NCBI GenBank assembly: GCA_945869475.1
Contig: CAMBOV010000005.1
Location: 62,001 to 126,000 of the forward strand
Origin: Singulisphaera sp. GP187
GTDB lineage: Bacteria; Planctomycetota; Phycisphaerae; Phycisphaerales; SM1A02
Direction: 5' to 3'
DNA: 64,000 bases
Below the pieces are notes generated by a model. It had not been told where the DNA came from, made no database searches, and saw nothing but the letters and a program-made list of their open reading frames with translations. The first letter of the stretch is position 1; every line of letters starts with the position of its first letter. The position numbers and the translations under genes were made by a program. Shown here one piece after another: positions 1 to 9,292 of this stretch.

Positions 1-629
1 TGTTGAATGTCGCGCGCGCCCGTTGCTGCAGCAGTCGCAGCCGCGGTGCATGTCACGATCGTGCGGGGGAGCATCCCAATGGCTGTACCAGCGAGCAGCG
101 GCAGGGCTCGCACTCCAGCGGCGCCCATCGCAAGATTGGCGAAGGCGAACGGAGAATTCGGTGGAAGTCGCAAGAGGGTAATCAAGAAAAACGTCTTTCC
201 TTGATTCGCGTCGACGAGTGCATTGCGAATGACTGCGCCGCGGGGATTACGGTCGACGAGTGCGACGATCGCGCCCCCGCTGATGGATCGCGCGAGAAAG
301 AATCCGATCGCGGCTCCTGCGACCAATCCGCACATCGATGCGGCTGACCCGAGCGTCGCGCCGAAGACCCATCCTCCAAGAATGGCTTGTGCATAGGTTG
401 GAAGGACTCCGATGCCCGAGGTAACGGCGAAGACCAATGTGAAGATGATGAGTCCATCTTCAGGGCGCTCGCGCAGCCAATCGCCAACGGGACCGATGCG
501 CGCGATCAGCCAGAATCCCATGAGTGGGGGAACGGTGATCCAGAGCCCCCCAAGCACGAAGACTGCGCGTCGGCGCCAGAGTGCGAGGTGATGAAAGCGA
601 TCGAGAAGTTGCGTGGTGTGTTCGTTCAT
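1..629 (-). CDS. VTT-domain (TVP38/TMEM64, DedA-like) membrane protein, partial
   Basis: The gene runs off the left edge, so only the first 209 codons are seen; the ATG ends at 629. The protein starts with a short charged stretch, then a hydrophobic segment at about residues 20-44, followed by a long hydrophobic region at about 60-115. It then has the conserved VTT-type stretch LRLPPNSPFAFANLAMG, in which Arg, paired Pro and Asn match the family pattern. TVP38/TMEM64 proteins are inner-membrane proteins of the SNARE-associated/DedA group, often thought to move lipids or small molecules. It lies 29 bp downstream of the TauE/SafE gene on the same strand, so the two are probably co-transcribed. 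The C-terminus is outside the window. The family call is fairly sure; the substrate is unknown. Confidence 0.75.
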   Translation of the reverse strand, partial: MNEHTTQLLDRFHHLALWRRRAVFVLGGLWITVPPLMGFWLIARIGPVGDWLRERPEDGLIIFTLVFAVTSGIGVLPTYAQAILGGWVFGATLGSAASMCGLVAGAAIGFFLARSISGGAIVALVDRNPRGAVIRNALVDANQGKTFFLITLLRLPPNSPFAFANLAMGAAGVRALPLLAGTAIGMLPRTIVTCTAAATAAATGARDIQ

Positions 630-658
630 GAACGGCGGGGGAGTTCTTGTGCGCGACT

Positions 659-1516
659 CTATCGTCCGATGCCGAGCATGCGCAGCGAGAGTGCGACGCA
701 GAGCAGTGCGAACGTAACAGCGAGTTGTCGCGCGGGAAGTTTGTGTACGAAGGATGCTCCCACCATCGCGCCGAAAAATGCGCCTGGGGCGAGGCCGCTT
801 GCAATCCAGAGCGCGGCCGTGATCGTGAGCGGATCGCCCGCGGGTGATCGCACGTGCGAGAGTGTCGAGAATTTCAACAGCATGCCGACGATCACCGTGG
901 GAAGAATCATGAATGCGCTTGTTGCAATGGTCGTGCGCAGCGAGAAGCCGTTGACAGTTCGCATGAGTGGAACAGCGATGACGCCTCCGCCGATGCCGAG
1001 CAGTCCTGCGAGCGCCCCCATGAGCGTTCCGACGATGGTCGCGGGGCCCCATCCGGTGCGGGGCATGGGTTCAGGCACGAGCGCGGTCGGTCGCGCCGTT
1101 GATGGCACAGTTGATGGCGCAGTTGAATGCGCAGTTGAACGCGTCGCGACCTGCCGCCACACTTCAGCGCCGGCGACGTAGAGCAGAAACGCTGCGAAGA
1201 TTCGCTCGAGGAGGACGGGGTCTGTGATCGAGTTCGAAATCCACACGCCACCCGCAACAGCGATGATCGAGATCGGAATCGTGCGCCATGCGAATCCCCA
1301 CTCGATCGCGCGCGCGCGAATGTGGCGTGGAATGCTGCCGAGGCTCACCAAGATCGCCGCGACAAGACTCGCCGCTTGGTAGAGATGTGGATCGCTGCCC
1401 TGCACGAGCGTGAGCAGCGGAATGATCACGATTCCACCGCCGATGCCAAAGAGCCCGCCGAACACTCCGCCGATTGTGCCGATGACGAGCGTCAGAATAA
1501 GGGTGGTGGGATCCAA
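659..1516 (-). CDS. TauE/SafE (TSUP) family membrane transporter
   Basis: This is a predicted polytopic anion exporter or permease of the sulfite/sulfonate TSUP family. It has the internal duplication typical of the family, with glycine-rich first helices GGVFGGLFGIGGG near the N-terminus and GALAGLLGIGGG in the second half. I chose a TTG start at 1516 because the product then begins just before the first helix and leaves a 76-bp divergent spacer to the ComM gene. An in-frame GTG at 1579 would add 21 residues and almost abut the neighbour. The central cytoplasmic loop contains a Ser-Thr-Ala-rich insertion encoded by four 12-bp tandem repeats (1098-1145). The substrate cannot be told from the sequence. 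Confidence 0.82.
   Translation of the reverse strand: MDPTTLILTLVIGTIGGVFGGLFGIGGGIVIIPLLTLVQGSDPHLYQAASLVAAILVSLGSIPRHIRARAIEWGFAWRTIPISIIAVAGGVWISNSITDPVLLERIFAAFLLYVAGAEVWRQVATRSTAHSTAPSTVPSTARPTALVPEPMPRTGWGPATIVGTLMGALAGLLGIGGGVIAVPLMRTVNGFSLRTTIATSAFMILPTVIVGMLLKFSTLSHVRSPAGDPLTITAALWIASGLAPGAFFGAMVGASFVHKLPARQLAVTFALLCVALSLRMLGIGR
1098..1145. repeat. Four 12-bp in-frame tandem repeats inside the TauE/SafE gene
   Basis: The units begin at 1098, 1110, 1122 and 1134, with consensus GTTGATGGCGCA and one to four changes per copy. On the coding strand they give a run of Ser-Thr-Ala/Pro tetrapeptides between the two halves of the transporter. The unit length is a multiple of three, so copy-number change would not break the frame. 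Confidence 0.85.
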
Positions 1517-1580
1517 TAGTGGCTCGCGAGTGACGATAGAGAAAAAGGGGCAGAATTGTCGAGGCGCGCGCGCGACCACG

Positions 1581-1586
1581 TAGGTT
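1581..1586 (+). promoter_or_regulatory. Candidate -10 element (TAGGTT) of the comM-like gene, leaderless layout
   Basis: TAGGTT ends six bases before the GTG start at 1593. A transcription start seven bases after the hexamer would fall on the first base of the start codon. There is no Shine-Dalgarno sequence. No good -35 element is seen at normal spacing. Confidence 0.4.
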
Positions 1587-1592
1587 CGCGGT

Positions 1593-3155
1593 GTGCATGC
1601 GCTCGTTCACGCCTTCATGCTTCGCGGAATCGACGCACTTTCGTGCGAGGTCGAAGTGCACATTTCGCCCCATGGATTGCCGCAAATCTGCGTGGTAGGG
1701 CTTCCCGACGCGGCGATCCGAGAGTCGGTCGAGCGCGTGCGCCGTGCGATCGAGGCGTCGGGATACGAGGTGCCGCGCCACCACGTGGTTGTGAATCTCG
1801 CGCCTGCTGGGACGCGCAAAGAGGGATCGGTGTATGACCTTCCCATCGCGATGGGAGTGCTCTTCGCCGCGGGCACTGCCGAGCCCAAGCGAGCCGAGGC
1901 ACCCAATGCGAGTGGATGGTTGATCGCAGGCGAACTGGCACTTGATGGACGGCTGCGCCCGATTCGCGGTGCTGTCAGCGCGGCACTCTTGGCGCGAGCA
2001 AATGGTCGCGGCATCATCGTGCCAGTTGAGAACGCACTCGAAGCATCGCTGGTTCCAGATGTGCGCGTCGTCGGCGCGCGCAATTTGAGTGAAGTCGTCG
2101 CGTTCTTTCGCGGTGAAGGATCGCCAGAGGTCAGTCCGTGGTGCGAGACGCGCGATGGCGAGACGCGCGATGGCGAGACGCGCGATGGCGCTCAGACCCC
2201 GACGCTTACGTCAGTCGACTTTCGCGACATCAAAGGACAAGCCGTCGCGAAGCGTGCGATGTTGATCGCGGCGGCGGGGGGACACAACGCGCTCTTGCTC
2301 GGGCCAGCGGGATGTGGCAAGACGATGTTGGTGCGCGCACTCGCGGGCATCTTGCCACCACTTCACGCCGAAGAGGCGCTTGAAGTCATGCGCATCGGAT
2401 CGTGCGCCGGACTCGATTGCACCACGAGCATGCGCCGAGGAAAGCTCAACATTCCTCGTCCAATTCGCGCTCCGCATCATGGCGCGAGCGCGACGGCGAT
2501 CGTCGGTGGAGGACCCAGCGGCCGTCCAGGCGAGATCACACTCGCACACCACGGCGTGCTCTTTCTCGATGAGCTTCCAGAGTTTCGCCGGGATGTGCTC
2601 GAGGCACTGCGCGAACCACTCGAGGGCGGAGTTGTTTCGATCGCCCGAGCGAGTGGATCGATCCGCTGGCCCGCGATGACGATGCTCGTCGCCGCGATGA
2701 ATCCCACGGCACGCGGAGACCGTGTCGCGGGCGCGGGCGGCGCTCGTGCAATGAACGACTATCTCGGACGAATCTCAGGACCGATCCTCGACCGGATCGA
2801 TCTGCACGTCGAAGTGCGCCGAGTGAGTGCACGCGATCTCGCGCGATTGAAGCCGAGCAGTGAGAGCGCCTCAATGCGCGATCAGGTCAGTCGTGCTCGC
2901 TCGCTCGCGTTCGCGCGACAGGGCACAACGCCCAATGCGCGACTCAGCGCGCAGGTGCTCGACCGCCACTGCGCACTCGAGGGGCGGGCGGCAGACCTTC
3001 TCACGAGTGGACTCGATGAACTCGGCCTCAGTGCGCGTGCGCATGACAAGATTCGCCGCGTCGCGCGCACGATTGCAGATCTCGCTGGAGAAAGCGAGAT
3101 CAGCGCAGTCTGTGTTGCCGAAGCGATTCAGTATCGAACGCTCGGAGGGCGGTAG
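1593..3155 (+). CDS. comM: YifB/ComM-type Mg-chelatase-like AAA+ ATPase
   Basis: This is a 520-residue member of the YifB/ComM family, AAA+ helicase-like proteins that help integrate DNA during natural transformation. The N-terminal part (about residues 20-170) is the Lon-protease-like ChlI domain, with EVHISPHGLPQICVVGLPD. A Walker A motif, GPAGCGKT, lies near residue 237, Walker B is in VLFLDELPEF, and the C-terminal Mg-chelatase domain includes ISGPILDRIDLHVEV. The linker between the two halves holds three perfect 15-bp repeats coding ETRDG. The GTG at 1593 is preceded by TAGGTT at six bases and no Shine-Dalgarno sequence. The gene converges with putA, leaving only a 6-bp gap. Confidence 0.9.
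   Translation: MHALVHAFMLRGIDALSCEVEVHISPHGLPQICVVGLPDAAIRESVERVRRAIEASGYEVPRHHVVVNLAPAGTRKEGSVYDLPIAMGVLFAAGTAEPKRAEAPNASGWLIAGELALDGRLRPIRGAVSAALLARANGRGIIVPVENALEASLVPDVRVVGARNLSEVVAFFRGEGSPEVSPWCETRDGETRDGETRDGAQTPTLTSVDFRDIKGQAVAKRAMLIAAAGGHNALLLGPAGCGKTMLVRALAGILPPLHAEEALEVMRIGSCAGLDCTTSMRRGKLNIPRPIRAPHHGASATAIVGGGPSGRPGEITLAHHGVLFLDELPEFRRDVLEALREPLEGGVVSIARASGSIRWPAMTMLVAAMNPTARGDRVAGAGGARAMNDYLGRISGPILDRIDLHVEVRRVSARDLARLKPSSESASMRDQVSRARSLAFARQGTTPNARLSAQVLDRHCALEGRAADLLTSGLDELGLSARAHDKIRRVARTIADLAGESEISAVCVAEAIQYRTLGGR
2145..2189 (+). repeat. Three perfect 15-bp in-frame repeats in the comM-like gene
   Basis: Three identical 15-bp copies of GAGACGCGCGATGGC lie head to tail and encode ETRDG three times. 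They fall in the linker between the Lon-like and AAA+ domains. Perfect identity suggests recent expansion by slippage. Confidence 0.93.
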
Positions 3156-3161
3156 GGGCGA

Positions 3162-6100
3162 TCACTCGAGACCCGGGGCAAATCCGCGGCGCATGGTGTT
3201 CTCGCAGACCGTACGAGGCTCGACAAACTGCAAGAGATAGTGCGCACCGCCGGCTTTGTTTCCGACGCCGCTCATGCCAAATCCGCCGAAGGGTTGCCGT
3301 CCAACGAGCGCGCCGGTGATGGCACGGTTGAGATAGAGATTGCCGACCCGAAACTCACGTCGCGCTTTGGCGAGATGCGACGGGCGCCGACTGAAGACGC
3401 CGCCAGTCAACTTGTATTGGGTTGCGTTGGCGACGCGCAGTGCCTCATCGAAGTCTTTCACGTGGATGACTGCGAGAACCGGTCCAAAGATTTCATCGTT
3501 CGCGAGGCGATGGTCGGGCCCAATCGCCGAGATGATCGTTGGACCAACAAACGGCTTGCCCACGCGCGTCTCGAGACCATCGGGCACGGGCAGCTCGATT
3601 TCGAGTTTTCCTTCGCGCGCGCCGATGGCGATGTACTGGCGAATCTTCTCGGCCGCATCGCGGTCGATGACGGGTCCGATGTCTGTGCCGGGCAATCGTG
3701 GATCGCCCACCGTGAGCGTGCGCGTTGCCTCGACGAGTCGGTGAAGAAATTCATCGTGCGCACTTCCAACGACGATCACGCGACTGCAGGCAGAGCATTT
3801 CTGTCCGGCAAACCCGAACGCGCTCTGCCGAACCGCGACGACGGCCTCATCAAGATCGGCGCTCTCATCGACGATGATCGCGTTCTTGCCGCCCATTTCG
3901 CAGACGACCTTCTTGACGAACTCTTGATTCGGTTGCACTCGGCCCGAGGCTTCGACGATGTCGAGCCCGACGCCCTTCGAGCCGGTGAATGCGATGAGTG
4001 CGATGCGTGCGTCACGCACGAGCGCCGCGCCGACGGTTTCGCCGAGTCCTGGGCAGAACGCGAGTGCATCCTTTGGAGCGCCTGCCGCCCACAGAATCTC
4101 GCACATCACCCGCGCGATTGCAGGTGTTTGTTCGGCGGGTTTGACGATCACAGTGTTGCCTGTGACGAGTGCCGCGGCGGTCATCCCGCAGCAAATTGCG
4201 AGCGGAAAATTCCATGGACTGATCACCGCCGCAACGCCGCGGGGTTGAAACCACTCTTCGTTCAGTTCGCCGGTAAAGATTCCGAGTCGTTTGGGGTCGA
4301 AGAGTTGTGCCGCGTCGCGGGCGTAGTACTCACAGAAATCGATCGCTTCGCAGACGTCGCCGTCAGCTTCTCGCCAGGTCTTGCCTGCCTCGCGAATGAT
4401 GATGCCACAGAGTTCATCGCGACGCGCACGCATCGTCGCAGCCGCGCGCACGAGCACGGCGGCGCGCTCAAGAAATGGAGTGTCGCGCCACGCTGGGAAT
4501 GCACGGTGCAATCGCGCGACACTCTGCAGTGCGGCGTCGACGGTTGTGTCGTTGGCAACCACCGGCAGACTCGCCTTGGCGACTGCGGCTGCGAAGTTCT
4601 CACGTTGCGTGCGGTTCGAGAAGTCTCGAAGCGACTCGGTGAAAAAGGGGCGCCCATCCGCAATATCTGGATGGCAACGGCTCAGTTGGTGGCGCTCAGG
4701 CCCCTGCAAGATTCGCTTGAGTCCATCGTCGCTGCCTGATCCAACGCCCGACGCGCGGTGTGGACTCGCAACGAGCACCGACGCATCGGCGCCATCTGAA
4801 AATCCGCTGCGTAACCAACTCTCGTTGCTGGTGTTTTCGAGCAGTCGTCGCACGAGGTAGGCCATTCCCGGGATCATTTCGCCCACCGGCAGATACTCGC
4901 GAAGTCGCAACCCGCGCGCGATTACTGCTGACTTCAGTGCGTCGGCCATCCCGTGAAGCATTTGAAGTTCGATCGCAGCGGTTGGAAGCCCTGCGTGCTC
5001 GACCAGCGCAAGTGCCGCGCCGATTGAACGAGCGTTGTGCGTTCCAAGTGCGAGTTTGACTCCACCGATGCCAGTCCGCTGCGGCGTTGACGCGATGAAT
5101 CGAGCTGCCATCCGCTCGAAGCATGCATCGGTATCGCGCTTGCCACCCCAGACGGGCACGGGCCATCCATTCTGTTCTGCGTGGATGGTTTCGGAATCCC
5201 AGTACGCACCCTTGACGAGTCGCACGGTCACGACGCGGCCGGTGCGCTTCGACCAGTCGATGATGCGCTGTGCATCTGCCTCGCCGCTTCGCAGGTATGC
5301 CTGCATCGCGAGACCCGCGGCGAATGGCACCTTCTCGCAGCACTGCATGAAGAGTTCGAGCGTCAAGTCCTTGAACGCATGATGTTCCATGTCGAAATTG
5401 ACAAAGACGCCGTGGGTGTGCGCACTCTGCAGAATCGGAGTGAGCGCTTCCACAAGTCCGTTGAGCGATCCAGAAAAATCAATTGGATCGGTTCGCGCGA
5501 AAAGCGACGAGATCTTGATCGAGACATTCGTTCGTGGGATCGCGCCGAGATGATCGCTCTCGAGTCGCGCGTTTGGTGTCCAGAGCGCGACCTCGCGCGG
5601 AAGATTGCCGACGAGGTCCATGTACTTCGCCCGGTACATCTGCGCCTCTTCGTCGCTCAAACATGCCTCGCCGAGCAAGTCGACACTGAATGCCATTCCG
5701 TCGGACCAGAGTTTCTTCAGCGTTGGAACTGCGCTCTTGGCATCGCGTCCGGCGATGAACTTGCTCGCCATCGATTCAATCTGTCCCGCCATCGTCTTGG
5801 CGACGAGTCCCTTCGCGAGCCCGCCAGCGCGCAATCCAATGTCGAGCCCTGGCGGAACGTTGAGTCCGGGCTTCGACATGAAGTCGACGAGATGGTCGTA
5901 CACCGCATCGGATGATTTCAGCGCTGGAAAGCAGTCAACGAAATGAAAAAGCTGCACTTTGAAGTCAGGGTCTTTCATCGACCACGCCATCAGCTTGTCT
6001 GACCAGAAGGCCGCGCTCATCACTCCTGCCCGGTCGTTGCGAGCACTGTTGAGAATTGCAGTGGCGTGCGATTGCGCCGCGGATTCGAGCTGTGAATCGG

Positions 6101-6209
6101 CGCAGAGCGGCGTCGGTGGAATCTCACTCTGCGCGATCGACGCAGCAGCGGTGAGCGGGGAGTGCGAGGCCTTTGTCGCGGACGGCTTGCGGCGAGTGAA
6201 CAAACCCAT
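3162..6209 (-). CDS. putA: Bifunctional proline dehydrogenase / 1-pyrroline-5-carboxylate dehydrogenase
   Basis: PutA oxidises proline to glutamate through P5C, reducing FAD in the first active site and NAD+ in the second. The product is 1,015 residues. The FAD-dependent barrel occupies roughly residues 90-470 and ends with [24 protein letters not shown]. The aldehyde dehydrogenase domain runs from about 540 to the end, with FTGSKGVGL and the catalytic Cys near residue 805 in FAGQKCSAC. There is no N-terminal ribbon-helix-helix domain, so it is not the self-repressing enterobacterial type. I chose the ATG at 6209 (MGLFT), eleven bases after a TATACT hexamer, over an in-frame TTG at 6221. It pairs functionally with the glutamate dehydrogenase at 47301. 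Confidence 0.95.
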   Translation of the reverse strand: MGLFTRRKPSATKASHSPLTAAASIAQSEIPPTPLCADSQLESAAQSHATAILNSARNDRAGVMSAAFWSDKLMAWSMKDPDFKVQLFHFVDCFPALKSSDAVYDHLVDFMSKPGLNVPPGLDIGLRAGGLAKGLVAKTMAGQIESMASKFIAGRDAKSAVPTLKKLWSDGMAFSVDLLGEACLSDEEAQMYRAKYMDLVGNLPREVALWTPNARLESDHLGAIPRTNVSIKISSLFARTDPIDFSGSLNGLVEALTPILQSAHTHGVFVNFDMEHHAFKDLTLELFMQCCEKVPFAAGLAMQAYLRSGEADAQRIIDWSKRTGRVVTVRLVKGAYWDSETIHAEQNGWPVPVWGGKRDTDACFERMAARFIASTPQRTGIGGVKLALGTHNARSIGAALALVEHAGLPTAAIELQMLHGMADALKSAVIARGLRLREYLPVGEMIPGMAYLVRRLLENTSNESWLRSGFSDGADASVLVASPHRASGVGSGSDDGLKRILQGPERHQLSRCHPDIADGRPFFTESLRDFSNRTQRENFAAAVAKASLPVVANDTTVDAALQSVARLHRAFPAWRDTPFLERAAVLVRAAATMRARRDELCGIIIREAGKTWREADGDVCEAIDFCEYYARDAAQLFDPKRLGIFTGELNEEWFQPRGVAAVISPWNFPLAICCGMTAAALVTGNTVIVKPAEQTPAIARVMCEILWAAGAPKDALAFCPGLGETVGAALVRDARIALIAFTGSKGVGLDIVEASGRVQPNQEFVKKVVCEMGGKNAIIVDESADLDEAVVAVRQSAFGFAGQKCSACSRVIVVGSAHDEFLHRLVEATRTLTVGDPRLPGTDIGPVIDRDAAEKIRQYIAIGAREGKLEIELPVPDGLETRVGKPFVGPTIISAIGPDHRLANDEIFGPVLAVIHVKDFDEALRVANATQYKLTGGVFSRRPSHLAKARREFRVGNLYLNRAITGALVGRQPFGGFGMSGVGNKAGGAHYLLQFVEPRTVCENTMRRGFAPGLE

Positions 6210-6220
6210 AGAGGATGGCA

Positions 6221-6249
6221 AGTATAGGAACGCCGCGCGCGCGAGTCAG
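6221..6249 (-). promoter_or_regulatory. Candidate putA promoter (CTGACT-17-TATACT)
   Basis: On the minus strand CTGACT and TATACT are separated by 17 bases, and TATACT ends eleven bases before the putA ATG. The predicted 5' leader is only about four or five bases. The -35 part overlaps the end of the upstream glycosyltransferase gene. Confidence 0.45.
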
Positions 6250-7814
6250 TGCGCCGAAACCGAACGGCGAGGAGCCTCAGTGTGCAAAACCGACAGCGCC
6301 TTGCGGTAGCTGTCGAGGCAGCGCTTTGCGGCGCCATCCCATGTGATGCCGCGAACTTCAAAGAGTCCTCGGTCGCGCAACTCGGCACGAAGCGGCGGGT
6401 GGCGCAAGACCGCGACGATCTTGTTGGCGATCTCGTCGACATCCCAAAAATTCACCTTGAGCGCGTGCGTAAGCACCTCTGAGACGCCCGAATTTCGACT
6501 GATGATCACTGGCACGCGGTGTCCCATCGCCTCGAGCGGGGCGATCCCAAATGGTTCGGAGACGCTCGGCATCACATAGAGGTCAGCGAGCGAGAAGACG
6601 CGTTGAATGTCTTTGCCGCGCAAGAATCCCGTGAAGGTCATCCGACCACCGATGCCGAGTTCTGCAGCCATTTCGATCATCTTGGTCGCCTGATCGCCCG
6701 ATCCAGCGACGACGAAACGCACATTGTCTTCGACGTCGAGTACGCGCTTGGCAGCCTTCACGAAATATTCAGGCCCCTTTTGCATCGTGATGCGACCGAA
6801 GTAGAGCACGATTCGTTCAGCGCGCTCGATGCGCTTGATGCCGTAGGCGGAGGGCTCGAGGTCGACGCCGTTATAGACGACATCAATCTTCGTTGGCGAG
6901 ATGCCATAGCGATTGACGAGCAAGTTGCGCGTGAGCATGCTCACCGCGAGCACGCGAACCGCTGCGTGCATCCCTCGCCGTTCGATGTTGTAGACGGCTT
7001 GATTCACGTGATCGCCTGAGCGATCGAACTCAGTCGCATGCACGTGAACGACGAGTGGGCGGCCGGTCAATCGAGCGAGCGCGATGCCTGCGGGATAGGT
7101 CAGCCAGTCGTGAGCGTGAATGATGTCGAAGGGAATCTTCTGCGCGGCACGCACGCAGAAGTGGGCGTATCGCTCAGCCTCGAGAATCAAATCGCCGTCG
7201 TATCCGCCGGTGGGGGCGTGCGAACCGTGCGCATGTGAGTGCGGTGAACTGATCGCCTCTGGAAGGGCACGGCGAATCGCCAGATCGATAGGCGATCTTT
7301 CAAGGTGTTCGCTTGATTGAACACTCGCAAAGTAGGCGTTGAACTCCTCATTCGAGAGTGCATCGAGGTGTTCAGAAAAGACTGGATCGCCCGCCGCGAT
7401 CGTGTCGATGAGTCGCCCGCGCGCACTGCCTGAACAGTAGGCACTTTGCATCATCGCTGGCAGATCGAGAATTCGAATTCGCTCGGGAGTGCCTTGACGC
7501 AGCAACTCGAGCCGCCTTGTGGCCGTGCGGTGCTCGGTTGCCATCTCATCTTCTTGCGCGAGGGAAACAGACTCGAGCACGTCACCCTCGGGTGGTGCCG
7601 TCCATGCTGCGGGCTCGGCAACTTCAGTTGCAGGCGAGAGCAGACGAACGTGCGAGGAGTGTGATCGATCGATCGACCTCGGCAGCGCGAAGGTGATGTC
7701 GCACCCGGCCTTCGTGAGACCTCGAGTGAGTCCGTAACAGGCGGTGCCGAGTCCACCTGTGATGAACGGAGGAAACTCCCACCCGAGCATGAGCACCCGC
7801 GGCACCGAAGTCAA
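6246..7814 (-). CDS. GT-B glycosyltransferase (GT4/GT5-like, glycogen-synthase-type fold)
   Basis: This is a 522-residue nucleotide-sugar glycosyltransferase. The N-terminal lobe starts with LMLGWEFPPFITGGLGTACYG, the glycine loop found in GT5/GT4 enzymes. The C-terminal lobe has VLYFGRITMQKGPEYFVKAA and the nucleotide-sugar site EPFGIAPLEAMG, with its two spaced Glu residues. A long insertion rich in Ser, His and Glu (about residues 60-220) separates the first strand from the donor-binding half. I chose the TTG at 7814, which overlaps the TGA of the upstream gene as TTGA; a GTG at 7805 is an alternative. It may make a storage glucan or a cell-surface glycan; acceptor and donor are unknown. 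Confidence 0.85.
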   Translation of the reverse strand: MTSVPRVLMLGWEFPPFITGGLGTACYGLTRGLTKAGCDITFALPRSIDRSHSSHVRLLSPATEVAEPAAWTAPPEGDVLESVSLAQEDEMATEHRTATRRLELLRQGTPERIRILDLPAMMQSAYCSGSARGRLIDTIAAGDPVFSEHLDALSNEEFNAYFASVQSSEHLERSPIDLAIRRALPEAISSPHSHAHGSHAPTGGYDGDLILEAERYAHFCVRAAQKIPFDIIHAHDWLTYPAGIALARLTGRPLVVHVHATEFDRSGDHVNQAVYNIERRGMHAAVRVLAVSMLTRNLLVNRYGISPTKIDVVYNGVDLEPSAYGIKRIERAERIVLYFGRITMQKGPEYFVKAAKRVLDVEDNVRFVVAGSGDQATKMIEMAAELGIGGRMTFTGFLRGKDIQRVFSLADLYVMPSVSEPFGIAPLEAMGHRVPVIISRNSGVSEVLTHALKVNFWDVDEIANKIVAVLRHPPLRAELRDRGLFEVRGITWDGAAKRCLDSYRKALSVLHTEAPRRSVSAH

Positions 7815-8272
7815 TGGGAATCCGCTCCAGACATGTCGCCGAGTTGGCGAAAGGTCGACTCGAATGCAAGAAAGTACGTGCGCACGAGTGCGAGTGATGA
7901 GGCGGTCTCGTCCGCGGCGGCGAGCGTGCATTCAAAGACGTACTGTTTCTCTTCGTCGCGAAAGTGACGCACCTTTGGAGCGGCGCCAGTGCAGTCCAAA
8001 TCTTTGAGTTCTTCTTCGAAAAGATCTTCAAGCGAATCGCGCGACTCGACGAGTTGCGACTCGATCGACTCGCTGAGCCATCGGTCACCGGTTGAAAGTG
8101 CGATTCGCCATCCTGTTGCAAGTGCTTCAAGCGTGTACTGCGCTGGAGCCGCGGCGTCTTTCGCCGTGCACGTCAATCGCGCACCATCGCGTCTGATTTG
8201 CGCAAAGCGTTCGGCGCATTGTGCGTCGGTGCGGATCGATTCGATGAACGGTTGTGCGTCGTGTGGAGTCAT
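7811..8272 (-). CDS. Hypothetical protein upstream of and coupled to the glycosyltransferase
   Basis: I do not recognise this 153-residue soluble protein. It has no signal peptide or membrane segment. Its C-terminal half is acidic (SLEDLFEEELKDLD) and is followed by mixed hydrophobic stretches. Its TGA overlaps the glycosyltransferase start in a TTGA arrangement, which supports translation and co-expression of the pair. It begins 48 bp from the divergent prmC start. A partner or regulatory role for the glycosyltransferase is possible, but only context supports it. Confidence 0.65.
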   Translation of the reverse strand: MTPHDAQPFIESIRTDAQCAERFAQIRRDGARLTCTAKDAAAPAQYTLEALATGWRIALSTGDRWLSESIESQLVESRDSLEDLFEEELKDLDCTGAAPKVRHFRDEEKQYVFECTLAAADETASSLALVRTYFLAFESTFRQLGDMSGADSH

Positions 8273-8286
8273 GGGAGACCGGATTG

Positions 8287-8314
8287 TTGAGGCTACCGCA
8301 GAACGCGTTAGGAT
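8287..8314 (+). promoter_or_regulatory. Candidate prmC promoter (TTGAGG-16-TAGGAT), leaderless layout
   Basis: TTGAGG at 8287 and TAGGAT at 8309 are 16 bases apart. TAGGAT ends six bases before the ATG at 8321, placing the expected transcription start on the A of the start codon. No ribosome-binding sequence is present. Confidence 0.5.
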
Positions 8315-8320
8315 TGCGTC

Positions 8321-9292
8321 ATGGCAGAAACATGGACAGTTCGCCGGCTTCGCCAGTGGATCAAGGAGTTTCTGACCTCACGCGGGGTTGAGTCCCCGAC
8401 GGTCTGCGCAGACCTGCTCATCGGGCATGTGCTCACGTGCGACCGGATGCGCCTCTACATGGATGTCGAGCGGGTGGCACTCCCGAGCGAGCTCGAACAA
8501 TTGCGCGCGCTCGTGAAACGTGCGGGTCAGCACGAGCCTGTGCAATATCTCGTTGGCTCGTGGAGTTTCTTCGGGTGTGAACTCGAAGTGGGACCAACGA
8601 CGTTGATTCCGCGATCAGCAACGGAGTCGCTTGTCACCGCAGCGATCGAGCGACTGCGAGCCGTCGATGTGAGCGTTGAGGGAGCGCGCAGAGTGCGAAT
8701 TGCCGATCTCTGCACAGGCAGTGGATGCATCGCGATCGCCATCGCGCGAACGCTGCTCGCATCGCGCACGGGACGACGTCAACTCGCGTGGAAACTGGGG
8801 GACGAAGTGAGCGCATCCGAGGAACCTCCGCCGAGCGAGATCGAGGTCTACGCGACGGAACTTGTCGCCGCAGCCGCGGCGCTCGCGCAGCGCAACGTCG
8901 ACTCGCACACATTGGGTGGAGTCATCCACGTTGAAGTGGGCGATCTCGATGGCTCGTTTGAGCAGAGGGGATTCGAACACTCGTTCGACCTCATCGCTTC
9001 GAATCCGCCCTACATCAGCGACGCAGAGTGGGCTGATGTTCCAAAGAATGTGCGCGACTTTGAGCCCGCGAGTGCCCTTCGCGGAGGAGTGGATGGACTC
9101 GACTTCGTTCGCCGAATCATCACGAGTGCACCCCGTTGGCTCAAACCTTGCGCATCGCTTCTCGTCGAGATCAGCTCAAGTCAAGGCGATGCTGCGATGG
9201 CGCTCGCACGAGCGGCGGGGTTCGATGATGTCGAAATCATCCACGATCTCGAGGGGCATCCGCGCGTTCTCGCTGCGCGGGCTCGGGGGTAA
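8321..9292 (+). CDS. prmC: Peptide chain release factor N5-glutamine methyltransferase
   Basis: PrmC methylates the glutamine of the GGQ motif in release factors 1 and 2, using S-adenosylmethionine. The 323-residue product has an N-terminal helical substrate-binding region (about 1-95). The SAM-binding motif ADLCTGSGCIAIAIA lies at about residue 128, and the catalytic NPPYIS is near residue 228. A roughly 20-residue Glu-rich insertion after the first SAM helix (around 158-175) makes it longer than the usual 280 residues. The gene is monocistronic, converges without a gap on the regulator gene ending at 9293, and probably has a leaderless mRNA. Confidence 0.93.
   Translation: MAETWTVRRLRQWIKEFLTSRGVESPTVCADLLIGHVLTCDRMRLYMDVERVALPSELEQLRALVKRAGQHEPVQYLVGSWSFFGCELEVGPTTLIPRSATESLVTAAIERLRAVDVSVEGARRVRIADLCTGSGCIAIAIARTLLASRTGRRQLAWKLGDEVSASEEPPPSEIEVYATELVAAAAALAQRNVDSHTLGGVIHVEVGDLDGSFEQRGFEHSFDLIASNPPYISDAEWADVPKNVRDFEPASALRGGVDGLDFVRRIITSAPRWLKPCASLLVEISSSQGDAAMALARAAGFDDVEIIHDLEGHPRVLAARARG

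Noticed and set aside
2145-2189. A CRISPR-like array
   Set aside because: The repeats are only 15 bp, lie head to tail without spacers and are in frame in a gene. No cas gene is in the window.
3240-4739. A 499-codon open frame on the plus strand, antisense to putA
   Set aside because: It is the complement of a well-supported aldehyde dehydrogenase domain. The frame stays open because of the GC-rich codon use of putA, and the product has no recognisable domain.
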